64,000 nucleotides of DNA from Bacteroidota bacterium (lineage in GTDB: Bacteria > Bacteroidota > Bacteroidia > AKYH767-A > OLB10): the NCBI GenBank assembly GCA_016699635.1, contig CP064983.1, forward strand, positions 1,984,001 to 2,048,000. The letters run 5' to 3'. The notes beneath the pieces were generated by a model that was not told where the DNA came from, did not search any database, and saw only the letters and a list, made by a program, of their open reading frames with translations. Below are positions 1 through 12,051 of this stretch, piece after piece; the first letter of the stretch is position 1; every line of letters starts with the position of its first letter. The position numbers and the translations under genes were made by a program.

Positions 1-82
1 ACCCAATTCAGGACTAAAAATGAACTGTAAACTTATATCAGGATTAATTAATCAAACTGTAAACTTTTTTTAGGACGAGTCA
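1..82. mobile_element. Probable terminal region of an IS21-type insertion sequence (cut by window start)
   Basis: The segment holds two diverged copies of a roughly 30-base unit that begins tcagga and ends aactgtaaactt (about 9-33 and 35-66), followed by a T-run and ggacgagtca. Read on the minus strand the outermost bases are TGACTCGTCC, so the terminus would be TG...CA. Several terminal repeats of 20-30 bases and a TG/CA end are known features of the IS21 family; the transposase genes would lie left of the window. No istA or istB coding sequence is visible, so the family assignment is inference. Confidence 0.4.
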
Positions 83-280
83 TGCTGTTCGAAGCACAGC
101 TTCTATACATAAGGCCCACGAAGCAGGGGCTTTGCGGGTACGGTGTTGTTCATTGCTGTTCGAAGCATAGCTTCTATACATAAGGCCCACGAAGCAGGAG
201 CTTCGCGGGTACGGAGTTCATTGCTGTTCGAAGCACAGCTTCTATACATAAGGCCCACGAAGCAGGAGCTTCGCGGGTAC
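83..280. repeat. Three tandem ~60-base units, each with two hairpins
   Basis: Units lie at 83-143, 154-214 and 222-280, separated by 10 and 7 bases that both end ttcat. Each unit has a short hairpin (gaagc, 3-base loop, gcttc) and a longer one (cccacgaagc, agga loop, gcttcgcggg) with one A-C mismatch. In unit 1 the second stem has gctttg instead of gcttcg, which keeps pairing through a G-U wobble, so the structure looks conserved. The array directly abuts the presumed IS end. It resembles a REP-like or MITE-like element; no coding role is visible. Confidence 0.75.
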
Positions 281-477
281 AGCCACTATGCCAAACTTTT
301 CTTTAAAACTTTATATCACACAAAATCAGCCAATTAAAATTTTTGGCTATAAATTATTGAATGCCGATGAAATAAAAAAGTTGCTTAATTAAAATTTCAT
401 ACTATATTTGAAAACGAAAAGAAGTAAGAAGTCTTTTCTTAGAAGTAAACGCAACAGAATAACCAAAACCGAATTGC

Positions 478-873
478 ATGAACATTCATGCTTCACAAAA
501 CACTCCTTATTACAGCCGCAGCCCAAGGGCAATTGGCAGTGTAGCAGCATATATAAAGTTGTTGCTGAATGTGCCTTTGTTGTTTGCCGTAGTTTTTTTG
601 GTAAGCCGCATGGCTTTTTCTTTTACACAAAACTTCCACAACAAAAAACGACCCAACCGCTTTGCCCTTATTAACGAAGTGCAGGCGCGTTTGCAAACAG
701 TATCTTTTATAGAAATGGTGCAGCAGCAAACAAAAGGCAAAAACCTGCTTGCAACAAAAAGTATTAAAACGCACAGACAGCAAAACACAGCAGTAAAAAA
801 ATATTTACTGCAAAGTGCATTTTATAATGGCGGCTATATTGACCCGCCAAAAATTGAAACGAAATTTTCATAA
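478..873 (+). CDS. Hypothetical small protein with one hydrophobic segment
   Basis: An ATG-started reading frame of 131 codons with plausible coding composition. The protein has one hydrophobic stretch at about residues 26-45 (LLLNVPLLFAVVFLVS) followed by a basic, glutamine-rich C-terminal half, so it could be a single-pass membrane protein. I recognise no family. It lies 45 bases before the first giant surface-protein gene. The antisense frame is cysteine-rich in the way shadow frames usually are, which favours this strand, but the call rests on composition alone. Confidence 0.4.
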   Translation: MNIHASQNTPYYSRSPRAIGSVAAYIKLLLNVPLLFAVVFLVSRMAFSFTQNFHNKKRPNRFALINEVQARLQTVSFIEMVQQQTKGKNLLATKSIKTHRQQNTAVKKYLLQSAFYNGGYIDPPKIETKFS

Positions 874-918
874 ATTTTTTTAATGTAAATAAAATATTAA
901 CCAATTAAATTATAACAG

Positions 919-3900
919 ATGATAACTAAAAATCAAACAAAAAAACGAACGTCTTTAACAAGACTATTTCTTTGTCTGACAGCTTTAATTATGCTGTGGA
1001 CAACGGGCGCACAGGCGCAAACTACTGTTACCATTGGTAGCGGAACAGGCACAAGTACTTATTAGTACTTTATTACTTTTATGACTTTAGCTACACGCAA
1101 CAAATTATTTATGCCTCTGACATTACCTCAGGTGGCTGGGGTGGTGGATCTGGATTGATTACCAAAATTCGTTTCAAGCCTAAAAACAATGTTGCAAGCA
1201 CTGCAAATTGGAAAGACTGGGTGATTTATATGGGTAATACAACTAAAACTACCTTTACTTCTACTACTGATTGGATTATGCCTGGAAGCATGACAACGGT
1301 TTTCAATGCTTCAATTCCATCAAGTTTAACTGCAAATGTATGGATGGAACTGACTTTGAGTACTCCTTTTTTATGGGATGGAACAAGTAATTTAGTTGTT
1401 GCAGTTGATGAAAATGTTGATGCATATGGTAGCAGTCCTAATTGGGCAGGTTATGCGCCAGGAGCAAATAGGGGGATTTATTTTTACAGGGATAATGTAG
1501 ATGTTCTTCCTGCATCACCCCCTGCAGGTACGAGAAATGGAGCAGCAACAAATGTTGCACAAATGCAATTAGATATTACTTCTAGCGTACCTTGTGCCGG
1601 TACACCTACACCCGGCACAGCAAGTTCCTCTGTTAACCCTGTATGTCAGAATAATGCAACCAACCTTGTTCTAACTGGTTATTCTTCCGGACTTGGAATC
1701 ACATACCAATGGCAAACATCAACAACACCGGGTGGCCCTTATACAGATATTAGTGGTGCTACTACAACTACTTATTCTTATTCTCCTGCAACTGCAGGAA
1801 CAGAATATATAGTTTGTAAAGTAACCTGTACTAATAGCAGCATGGATGCATTGTCAAATGAAGTAACCTTAGGGGTAAATGCTTCACCAAGTGGCACGGC
1901 AACAGGTCCTGCAACGTTAGTTACCTATCAGAACGGTACTTTTTCTGTTACAGGTTATCCGGTTGGAACAACATTCCAATGGCAATCGTCTACGGCAAGC
2001 TGTGCAACAGGTTTTAGTAATATTCCGGCTGCAACTGCAGATAATGTATTGCTAAATTCAAGTGCAGGTGGCACATTCTACATCCGTTGTATGCTAACCA
2101 ATGCAGGATGCAGTGCACCTTCTAATTGTGTTACCCTGGTAGTAACAGTTGCAGGAAATAATGTATGTTCTGCAAATACTTTAAATGTAGGTGTTAATGG
2201 CCCATATACCAATGTGGGTGCCACTGTAGAAACAGGTGAGGTTGCACCTCCTGCAGCTGGTTGCAGCGTGCAAAACGGATGGTGTAACTCAACATTGAGT
2301 AATACAGTATGGTTTACTTTTACACCACCTGCAAGTGGACAGTACTCATTCCGTTTGGATCCATCACGCACGCTTTGGGATACACAGTTTGCTTTGTGGA
2401 ATGCATCTTCATGCTCGCCATTTGGAGGCTTTACGATGTTTGCAGCTAATGATGATTCCTTAAATTCACCATTCAATTCATATATAGCACCTGTTTGTTT
2501 AAATGCAGGACAGACCTATTACTTTCAGTTTGATGGTTATAGTGGAACAAACAACAACTGGGGCATTTTAGTAACACAGGTAAATACAGTTACTGCAGGC
2601 ATCAGTGGCTCGCAAACAGGCTGCAGCGCTGTTAACTTAACAGCTACAGGCGGCAGCACCTATTTGTGGAGTGGTGGTTTAACACCAAATACAGATGCCA
2701 ACACTTTCACGGCTTCAGGTCCCTATACAGTAACAGTTACTTCAGCTCAGGGATGTACATCGCAGGCAACTGCTAACGTTGTAATCAACGTTCCTTCAAC
2801 AGACCCCGGATCAGCCACCAGCAATGCACCGTTTGATAACATTTGTGCAGGAGGCAATGTAACCTTATCTGTTGGTGGTGGTACATTAGGTACCGGAGCC
2901 CAGTGGCAATGGTACAGTGGTTCTTGTGGAGGCACACCTGTAGGTTCAGGCAGCAGTATAACCGTTTCTCCTTCTGTTACTACAAATTATTTTGTACGTG
3001 CAGAGGGTGTTTGTGGCAACACCATGTGTGTCTTTATTACCATTACTGTTAATACAGGCATACCAGCACAGGCAGTAACAATTCCAATTGTTGGATTACC
3101 TGCTTATGCCTGCAATGCTACAGCAGCTACATTAAGTATTCCTGCAGTTGCCAATGCAACATTCTATACATGGGATGGCCCTACAGGAACAACATTCGAT
3201 GGTTTTCCATCACCTTATTCTTCTTTAGCACCAACAGTAAATGTTGTATTTGGTAATCCAAACGGCTCAGGTTATAGAATAGGCGTACAGGCAGGTAATG
3301 CATGTGGAAGTTCAGCGCGTAAGAGTGAGTGGCTGCGTGGTATTGTTAGCACTCCTGCAGCAGTAAGCGGAGTAACAACAACATGTGCAAGCACTTCAGG
3401 AACCTATACAACAGGACCGGTAGATGGAGCAACATCATATCTGTGGACTATTACAGGCGATGCCTCAGTAATTGGCACCGGTACCAGTGTTACAGTAAAC
3501 TTTGGTCCTGCATGGGCTGGTGGTACACTGTGTGTAAGAGCACAAACACCATGCTACACATCACCATCTAAGTGTCTTGTTATTGGAACTTCTGCATCAC
3601 CATTAAATACCATCAGTGGCCCATTGTCAGCATGTCCAAATGATGTATTGACCTTTAGTGTACCTGCATCATCAGGCGCAGCAAGCTATGCATGGACAGT
3701 ACCTGCAAACTCCAGTATTTCAGGTGGAGCAGGAACAAATTCTATTCAGGTAACTTTTGCACCGAACTATAACAACTTAGGCAATATTTGTGTGAATGTA
3801 ACAAGCATTTGCGGTGTTACATCAGCAACCAAGTGCAGAACGGTAGCACCTGGAGTTCCATCAGTACCTGCCAGTATAACAGGAGCAACAAATGGTTTGT

Positions 3901-4637
3901 GTGGTCAAAGTATCAGCTACAGCACACCATTTAGCCCCGGAACAACTTATAACTGGACAGCACCCGGAACAATTACCGGAAATGGTAATAATGCAGTAAG
4001 CATTGCTTATGGTTCATTCACTACAGGTCAGGTATGCGTAACAGCAAGCACAGGTTGTGGCACAAGTGCTGCACGTTGTGTAGCTATTAAAGGAGCACCA
4101 AACTCACCAATAGCAATTACAACATCACCTGCAAGCTGGTGTGCAAACACATCTGGCGTAGAGTTTAATGCCAATGTAAGCAACACAGCCGGTTCTTATA
4201 CCTTGTCATGGACATATCCATCAATGCCTGTAGCAAATTATGTTTCAGGAGGTGGAAACACTGGACAGTTAATCCTTGATTGGGGAACAGGAAACGGAAA
4301 CATTACCGTTACTGCAACTAACAGTTGCGGAGCCGGTTCTAAGGCTTATGTAGCTACAATAGGTTGTAGAGAAGGACAATTGGCTACGGCTAATAGTCTG
4401 AATGTATATCCAAATCCAACAGCAGGTGTGTTGAATGTAGAATACACAGCAGAGAAAGGCACAGCACAAGTAACAGTGCTTGACTTGAGTGGCCGTGTAG
4501 TAATGACACAGACACATGCCAATGCAGCAGGACAAAACACATTGCAACTTGACCTGAGCAAGGTAGCTAAAGGCGCATACATGCTGAATGTACAAACCAA
4601 TGGCAGCAACAATCAGGTGAGAGTGGTAGTGGAGTAA
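919..4637 (+). CDS. Giant T9SS-secreted surface protein with Ig/PKD-like domains (frameshift near 1060)
   Basis: The gene most likely starts at ATG 919. It encodes a signal peptide (hydrophobic core, then WTTGAQAQTT) very like that of the next gene. An in-frame TAG at about 1063-1065 ends this frame; the body continues in another frame (FYDFSYTQQIIYASDIT, then about 1,160 residues), so one indel near 1060-1066 splits it. Domains: an N-terminal beta-rich domain (to about 1590); Ig-like modules rich in Cys and Thr; a middle segment at about 2160-2580 (WFTFTPPASGQYSFR) resembling a prepeptidase C-terminal-like jelly roll; more Ig/PKD-like modules (3070-4370); and a C-terminal T9SS type A sorting domain (4405-4634; LNVYPNPTAGVLNVEY ... 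GAYMLNV). The last ~500 residues are paralogous to the end of the gene at 5090. It is expected to be exported by Sec, then T9SS, and fixed to the cell surface as an adhesin or matrix protein. Substrate unknown. Confidence 0.8.
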
Positions 4638-4680
4638 AAGTTTAAAGATTGACAATTTAAAAAGATTGTCAGAAAATTAA

Positions 4681-4717
4681 AGGGGAGAAGTCGAAAGGCT
4701 TCTTCCATTTTTTTATT
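4681..4717 (+). terminator. Probable rho-independent terminator after the first giant gene
   Basis: About 45 bases after the stop codon, ggggagaagtc and ggcttcttcc form a stem with a gaaa loop, followed by a run of seven T. It would end transcription of the 919-4637 gene. Confidence 0.6.
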
Positions 4718-5089
4718 TATAAATTACTATAAGAAATTAAAAATCGCACTTACCAAAAATTTAATCAATTGATGTTAAAAAGCGTTACATCTTGCTGTTT
4801 TTATTAATAAATATTACAGAATTATTAGAAATGTTACGTGCTAATTAAAACATTGATAATCAATAATAAAGTGATATTTATAATATATAACAGAAGATTT
4901 TATTTTAAAAATAATTTGGAATATTAAAAAATGATGAATAATATTGAAGGCGAAAACCAAACTTATATGCTGTTAAAAAGACGAGTGCTAACTACAATTT
5001 GTAATTATTTTTCACAACAACGGCAGAATTAGTTTTTGAAAATCAGAAAACAAAATCAAAACATAAGTTAAACCAAAAATCAAATTATC
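4718..5089. other. AT-rich intergenic leader, no gene seen
   Basis: Very AT-rich region between the two giant genes. No frame of useful length, no RNA gene and no convincing repeat was found. The promoter of the gene at 5090 should lie here; ttagtttttg at about 5031-5040 resembles a TAnnTTTG -7 box with one extra base, but I do not rely on it. Confidence 0.5.
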
Positions 5090-8000
5090 ATGACAAAAAC
5101 ACAGTACAACAGTAAAGCAAAGTCTGCTTCATTCTGGAGGTGGATTATGTGTTTCATGTTCCTGCTTGGAATATGGACTACGGGCGCACAAGCGCAAACA
5201 ACAGTAGCGGTAGGTCCTACTACTGTATCAGCAAGTAGTTACTTCTATGGACCTGTTTATAGGTCATCTGCATCTAGTACATTTCATTATTCAATGTACA
5301 GCTATATCTATAGTGCTTCGGAAATAGCGGCAGCAGGTATAGTAAGCGGAAGTTTTATTAATGACATCCAGTTTAATTTAAATGCAGCAGCTACATTAAG
5401 TGGTGCGCATACTGGAAATTTTGAAATCTGGATACAAAACAGCAGTGCAACAGATCAAACCTCAGGCACTTCTTGGTCCACAATAACAGGTACAGCAACG
5501 CAAGTAGTTGCGCAAACCTGGAATAACACAAATCCCGGTTCCGGTGGTTGGAAAACTTTTACTTTCAATTCACCTTTTGCGTACACAGGTCAATCATTAA
5601 TTGTTTCTGTACGATGGGTATTAATCCCTTCAGGAGGATCACCTTATGCAAGTGGTGCATTTAACTGGCAATATTATACGGGTCCATTAATAACACCTGC
5701 AGCAATTGGTGCAGCAAGTGGTTCAGCTCAATCGGGTAGCACTGCTTTAAGTACAGTATCATATGGTGGAAACAGACGTCCATTGACACAAATGTCTTAT
5801 ACAGCCGGCTCTCCTTGTTCAGGAACCCCAACTCCGGGTAATACAAATTCTAATCCTACATCTGCTTGTGTTGGTCAAACAATATCATTATCACTGCAAA
5901 ATCTAACTATGGGCTCAGGGGTAACTTATGATTGGCAAAACTCACCTGATGGTGTTACATGGACAAGTACAGGTGGTACATTACCAACTTATTCTACCAC
6001 ACAAGTTGCATCTACCTGGTATCAATGTGTTGTTACTTGTACAAACAGTGGATTAAGTACAACCTCCACTCCTGTTCAAGTTAGTATGAATCCATTTTAT
6101 AGTTGCTATTGTGACCCAACTTATTCTTCTGGCACTGGATTTGGAGATTATATTTCATTAGTGGCAATTCCAACAAGAACCTTAAATAATCCAACAACAG
6201 GAGCACCTTCACCTTACTTTACAGTCTATCCGCAATCAGGAAATACAACATGTTCACTTGTAGCTGGTGCAAATTATACAATGAATGTTGCCGGTGGTAC
6301 TTATTCATCTTGTTATATAAGAGGTTGGATTGATTATAATCAGGATGGTAATTTTGATGCATCAGAAACTATTGGCGTTTCTGGTAATGTTGGTTCACTA
6401 ACCACTGGAAGTTTTAATTTTATTGTGCCGGTAACTGCTTTAACCGGTACTACCAGAATGAGAATACGTTCAAGTGATACTTCACCAGGGCCATCAAGTT
6501 CGCAAGTATGTGGAGCAGCCAATAGCACTTATGGTGAAGCAGAAGATTATTTAATAACTTTATTAGCAGCAAATGCTTGTACAGGAACACCTGCAGCATC
6601 AGCAACTACAGCATCAGTAAGCGGAGTATGTTCAGGTGGTAATGTTGATCTTGCAACAAACCCTGTCTATACCGATGGCGGCTTGACATTTGACTGGCAG
6701 AGTTCACCTGATGGAATTACTTATTCTTCAACAGGAGTTACAACACAGACTTACAATGTAACTGGATTTTCTGCAACAACATGGTATCAATGTGTTGTTA
6801 CTTGTACAAACAGTGGATTAAGTACAACTTCAACTCCGGTACAGGTTTTATTGAATTCATTCTACAATTGTTATTGTGCATCTATTGCTACATATACAGG
6901 CGATGAAGATATATTTAACGTAACATTCGGAACATTAAATAACACTTCAACATGTTCAAGTACCGGTCCCGGTGTCGGCTCTGTGAACCAGCGTTATGCA
7001 AACTATGCCAGTGGCACAGGAGCACCGGCTGCACCTAATGTTATCAAGGGTTCAACCGTACCTTTCTCTGTTCAGATAGGTACTTGCGGAAGCAACTACA
7101 GTAACATGACCAAAATTTACATTGACTGGAATCAAAATGGTTCTTATGCCGATGCCGGAGAAGAAGTTTATGTTTCTCCAACATATACAAGTGGTCCACA
7201 CACAGAAACCGGAAATATTTTAATCCCGATGACTGCTGTTGCCGGAACTACAGGAATGCGTGTAATTACAGTTGAAACAACTTCTGCCTCAAGCATTACG
7301 CCTTGTGGTTCCTATGGATGGGGCGAAACAGAAGATTATTTGGTTAATGTTATTCAACCTGTACCATGTAGCGGGGCACCTGCACCGGGTTTAACTGTTG
7401 CAAGTGTAAATCCTGCATGTTTGGTTAATCCTTTAGTTTTAAGTCTGCAAAATCCAATGACCGATGTAGGATTAACATTTAATTGGTTAACTTCTCCTGA
7501 TGGTGTTACCTGGTCTTCTACAGGTGTAACAACTTCAACATTGACAGTTAATCAGTCAGCAGCTACTTATTACATGTGTGTTGTTACATGTACCAATTCA
7601 GGGCAATCAGGAAACTCTACTGCATTATTGGTTAACCAAACGGTTTGTTATTGTGAAACTCCTGTATATAGCTACAATTCAGGCTACAATATGTGTACTT
7701 ATTATGATTATATTGGAAATGTAACATTTGCAGGTATTAATAACACTACTGTCTGCGATAATACGCCTCCATATTATAATTATTATTCATCACAAACAGC
7801 AACGGTTAACAGAACAGGAAGTTATCAGGTAACAATTTCTGCAACAGCCGGTGGCGCATCATTCCAATTGTATAAAGTTTATATTGACTACAATGACAAT
7901 GGTAGCTTTGATGATGCAGGTGAAATGGTTTACACTTCAGGTTTCATCAGTACTGCAACTAACTTTACTCAGGGAAATATTGTTATTCCAATGACTGCTC

Positions 8001-11000
8001 CATTAGGTACACACCGTATGAGAGTTAGATCAACAAATCCATTAAATACAAACATTGATGCCAATTCTTGTTCGGATGATGGTTATCTTGGTGAAGTAGA
8101 GGATTATAATATTGTAGTTAATCCTGCACCTCCTTGTAGCGGTACACCGGCACCGGGTGCTACATTATCTGATAAAGCACTTGTTTGTTCATCTACAACA
8201 ATTAACCTGAGTTTGCAGAACGCTACTCCGGGTACAGGTGTAACTTATCAATGGCAGTCAGCAGTTGATGTTGCATTTACCACTCCGGTAAATTTGGGTA
8301 CAGCTGCAACACAAACAGCAACACAAACAGCAACAACATATTATCGTTGTCTTGTAACTTGTAGTGGTAACACCGGAATTTCAACTCCGGTATTAGCAAC
8401 ATCAACAACTGCATGTTACTGCACCAATCCCACAACCGGTAGTGATGGTTGTGCTCTTGGTTTGTATATCAACAATGTAACTTTTGCAGGTATAAACAAT
8501 ACCAGTGGTTGTTTTAGTGCAGTACCATATACAACACCATTCTATAGCTTCTTCCCAACCCAGTTGGCAACAGCGCAACAAGGTAATACCTATGCTTTCT
8601 CTGCTTCTGCACCAAACAATCCCGGCTCATACTATCAATGGTATGGTGTTTGGATTGATTATAATGACAACGGAAGTTTTGACGATGCCGGTGAATTGGT
8701 GTTGTCAAGTATTGCAGGAGCTTCAACAACCAATAATCAACTTACAGGAAATATTACCATTCCTTTAACTGCTACAGCTGGTCAACACCTGATGCGTGTT
8801 AGAACCGGTAATGTATCAGTTGCAATCAATTCATGTTCTGACAACTCTGTAAGTGGTGAAGTAGAAGATTATCTGATTGATATTATTGCAGCTCCACAGT
8901 GTTCAACGCCTGCACCGGGTAATACAATAGCATCAGCTACTTCTGTATGTGCAAATGAGAACTTGGATTTGAGTTTGCAGAATAATAATATCGCATTAGG
9001 TTTATCTTATCAATGGCAGGTATCTACAGTTGGTGCCAGCGGACCATGGACAAATGTGGGTACAAACGCAAATACCTATACTGCAACACAATCGGTTGCC
9101 TCCTGGTATCAGTGTATTGTTAGTTGTTCTTATACAAGTATTTCTACTACTTCTACACCTGTTGGTGTAACAATGAATTCTGTTGCCAGTTGTTATTGTG
9201 TAGCAGGAGCTTCTATAGATGGTTGTGGAACAGGTAATGAGTATGTGAGTAATGTAACATTTAACACAATCAATAACACATCAACATGTTCTGGTGTTGC
9301 ACTGCAGTATCAGGATTTCACAGCAATTTCAACGAATGTTCAGGCTGGTCAATCTTATACAGCTTCTGTAATGATTACAAACTATTTCTCAAGTGATCAG
9401 GCAACAGTTTGGATTGACTTTAATCAGAACGGATCCTTTGCAGATGCAGGTGAGCAGTTTAATCTTTCAGGCGGTGCATCTGGTGTAGCATTTACAGGAA
9501 GTATAACTATTCCCGGAAATGCAGTTACAGGAGTAACAAGAATGAGAGTTCGCGGAAATTATTCCGGTGCAATGAACCCATGTGGTATTACATCTTATGG
9601 TGAAGTAGAAGACTATAGTCTGAATATTACACCACCGGTATGTATTTTTGCACCAACTTATCCTGCAGATGCAGGAAGTGCATGTCCTGATGCCATTACC
9701 AATACAGTTCAGTTAAGCTGGCCATCTTTACCTGCAGCTACAGGTTATGACGTGTATTTCGGCACAAACAATCCTCCAACAACAGTTGTATCTCCAAATC
9801 AGCCGGGTTTAACTTATGTTGCTAACGTAACTAGTGGAACACAGTATTACTGGATGATAGTACCACAAATGCCGGGCGGAGGAACCTCATGTAGCGTATG
9901 GTCATTTACAGTATCACCACCACCTATGCCTATAGCAAGTTCAGGAGGCGATGTGTGTGAGGGCAGTGACATCTTCTTGTCGGCAGACAATGTAGATCCC
10001 GGTCAGTTAACGGGCAACACCTATTCATGGACGTATCTCAATAGCTTTAGCAGCGCCTTACAAAATCCATCTATCAACAGCCCAAGCGCAGCCTATAGTG
10101 GCACCTATTCAGTAATAGTAACGAATCAGTATGGCTGTACGGCAAGTGCAAGCACCAGCCTGAGTGTAAACCCAAATCCAACGATAACAATAGATTCAGT
10201 ACAGAATGTAAGTTGTTTAGGCGGCAGTGATGGTATTATTTACGTATCAGGATCAGGAGGCTTAGCACCCTATAGCTTCACGTCAGATTTTGTGAACTTT
10301 AACGCAACAGGAGTGATGAATAATTTGCCTACAGGGTCAAGTATTATTTATGCTGCAGATGGCAATGCCTGTCAGGCACAGATAACGGGTAATTTAACAG
10401 CGATAAGCACGGCACCACCATCACAATCGGTAGTTGTAACACCAACGATTATAGGCATGCCAGCCTATGCCTGTCCGGGTACTACGGCAAACTTAAGCAT
10501 ACCTGCAGTTCCCGGTGCAACGAAGTATATCTGGGATGGCCCATTCGGTACCTTCTTTAATGGTAATCCGATGAACCAGTCGCCATATACAACAACAACA
10601 CCAAGTGTGCAGATAACGTTCAGTTCATCAACAACATCGTTTGTAAATGTAGGAGTACAGGCAGCCAATGGCTGCGGAGCATCACTGCGTAAGATCCAGA
10701 AGGTTAGATATCAGATAAGCACCCCAAAGGAGATTACCGGAGCAACAACAATGTGTGCCAGCACTAATGGAACATATACGATAGCCCCTGTAACAGATGC
10801 CACAAGTTATCAGTGGATGATAACAGGCAATGCCACAGTAGTGCCCAGTGGCACCTCAGCAGTAGTGTTCTTTGGCCCAAGCTGGAATGGAGGCACGTTA
10901 TGCGTAGCAGCCAAGACACCATGCTATACTACAGCGTATAAGTGTATAGCCATAAGTAAGTCGGCCTCAGCATTGAATGCTATCACTGGTCCATTGTCAT

Positions 11001-12002
11001 CATGTCCAAACGAGGTACAGACCTTTAATGTACTACCATGTACAGGAGCAGCGAGCTACAACTGGACGTTACCGGCAGGAGCTACCGGCAGTTCATCAAC
11101 AAACAGCATCACAGCCACGTTTGGTCCAACGTTTACAGCAGGTGGCAACATCTGTGTAAGTGTTACAAGCATCTGTGGAGTAACCTCAACACCTAAGTGC
11201 AGAACGGTAGCTCAAGGCTTGCCATCAGTACCGACAAGCATCAGTGGCATCACCAATGGATTGTGTAATCAGAGTGTGAACTACACAGTACCATCATCTC
11301 CAGGCGTTACGTATAATTGGACAGCACCCGGCACAGTAATAGGTAATGGCAACAGTTCCGTAAGTGTTACTTATGGAGCATTAACAACAGGTCAGTTGTG
11401 TGTAACAGCGAGCAACAGTTGTGGCACAAGTGCAGCAAGATGTACACCACTGAAGGGAAAGCTCAAACTCACCGATTGCATTAACAGCCATACCTGCAAG
11501 CTGGTGTGCCAATACACAGGGCATAGAGTTTACAGCAGACTTAGGTAACACAACAGGTTCTTATACATTATCATGGGGCTATCCATCGGCACCAACGGCA
11601 AGTTATGTAGCAGGTGGAGGAAACTCCAATGCACTAACGTTGGATTGGGGCACAGGCAATGGCTCGGTAGTAGTAACAGCGACAAACAGTTGCGGAGCAG
11701 GCTCCAAAGCTTTTGCAGTGACCATAGGATGTAAAGAAGGTGAGATGGCAAAAGCCAATCAGTTAAATGTATATCCAAACCCAACAGCAGGCGTGTTGAA
11801 TGTAGAATACACAGCAGAGAAGGGCACAGCACAGGTAACAGTGCTAGACCTTAGCGGCCGTGTAGTAATGACACAGACACATGCCAATGCAGCAGGACAA
11901 AACACATTACAACTAGATCTGAGCAAGGTAGCTAAAGGAGCGTACATGTTGAATGTACAAACCAATGGCAGCAACAATCAGGTGAGAGTGGTAGTGGAGT
12001 GA
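5090..12002 (+). CDS. Giant T9SS-secreted adhesin-like protein with five GEVED modules (frameshift near 11459)
   Basis: It would encode about 2,300 residues. A signal peptide (IMCFMFLLGIWTTGAQAQTT) is followed by an N-terminal beta-sandwich region and five alternating units. Each unit pairs an Ig-like module (WYQCVVTCTNSG) with a GEVED-type module. The GEVED modules carry an acidic loop of form W/YIDYNxxGxFxDAxE at about 6326, 7117, 7880, 8650 and 9410, and each ends G-E-x-E-D-Y. A fibronectin-type-III-like domain follows (about 9650-9930), then Ig/PKD-like modules homologous to the first giant gene. The frame ends at 11548 after a one-base excess in an A-run at 11458-11460. Removing one A restores the homologous reading (NSPIALTAIPASWCANT) through to the T9SS type A sorting domain (11769-11999). 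Expected location: outer cell surface; likely role in adhesion or matrix, inferred from architecture only. G+C rises sharply after about 9.9 kb. Confidence 0.85.
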
Positions 12003-12023
12003 TTTTTGGTTAAATAAATTGCT

Positions 12024-12051
12024 AAGGGGCAGTGCGAAAGCACTGCCCCTT
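12024..12051 (+). terminator. Rho-independent terminator after the second giant gene
   Basis: A perfect 12-base-pair stem (aaggggcagtgc / gcactgcccctt) with a gaaa tetraloop, 22 bases after the stop codon and followed by a T-rich stretch. Because a TTG start at 12019 for the next gene would put the hairpin inside its coding region, this also supports the downstream ATG start. Confidence 0.85.

Noticed and set aside
83..280. CRISPR-like array
   Set aside because: Spacers are only 7-10 bases and themselves similar; the repeat is too long and no cas gene is near.
143..337. A 64-codon frame crossing the hairpin repeats
   Set aside because: It runs through the second and third repeat copies and gives repetitive, composition-biased residues; the structure is better explained as a non-coding repeat.
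493..783. Antisense frame in the 478-873 region
   Set aside because: Cysteine- and phenylalanine-rich shadow of the plus-strand frame.
2078..2476. Antisense frame within the first giant gene
   Set aside because: No promoter or family features; lies opposite well-supported coding sequence.
4269..4655. Cys-rich antisense frame opposite the sorting domain, recurring at 11759-11977
   Set aside because: It recurs because the sorting-domain DNA is duplicated; the encoded residues are those of a reverse shadow.
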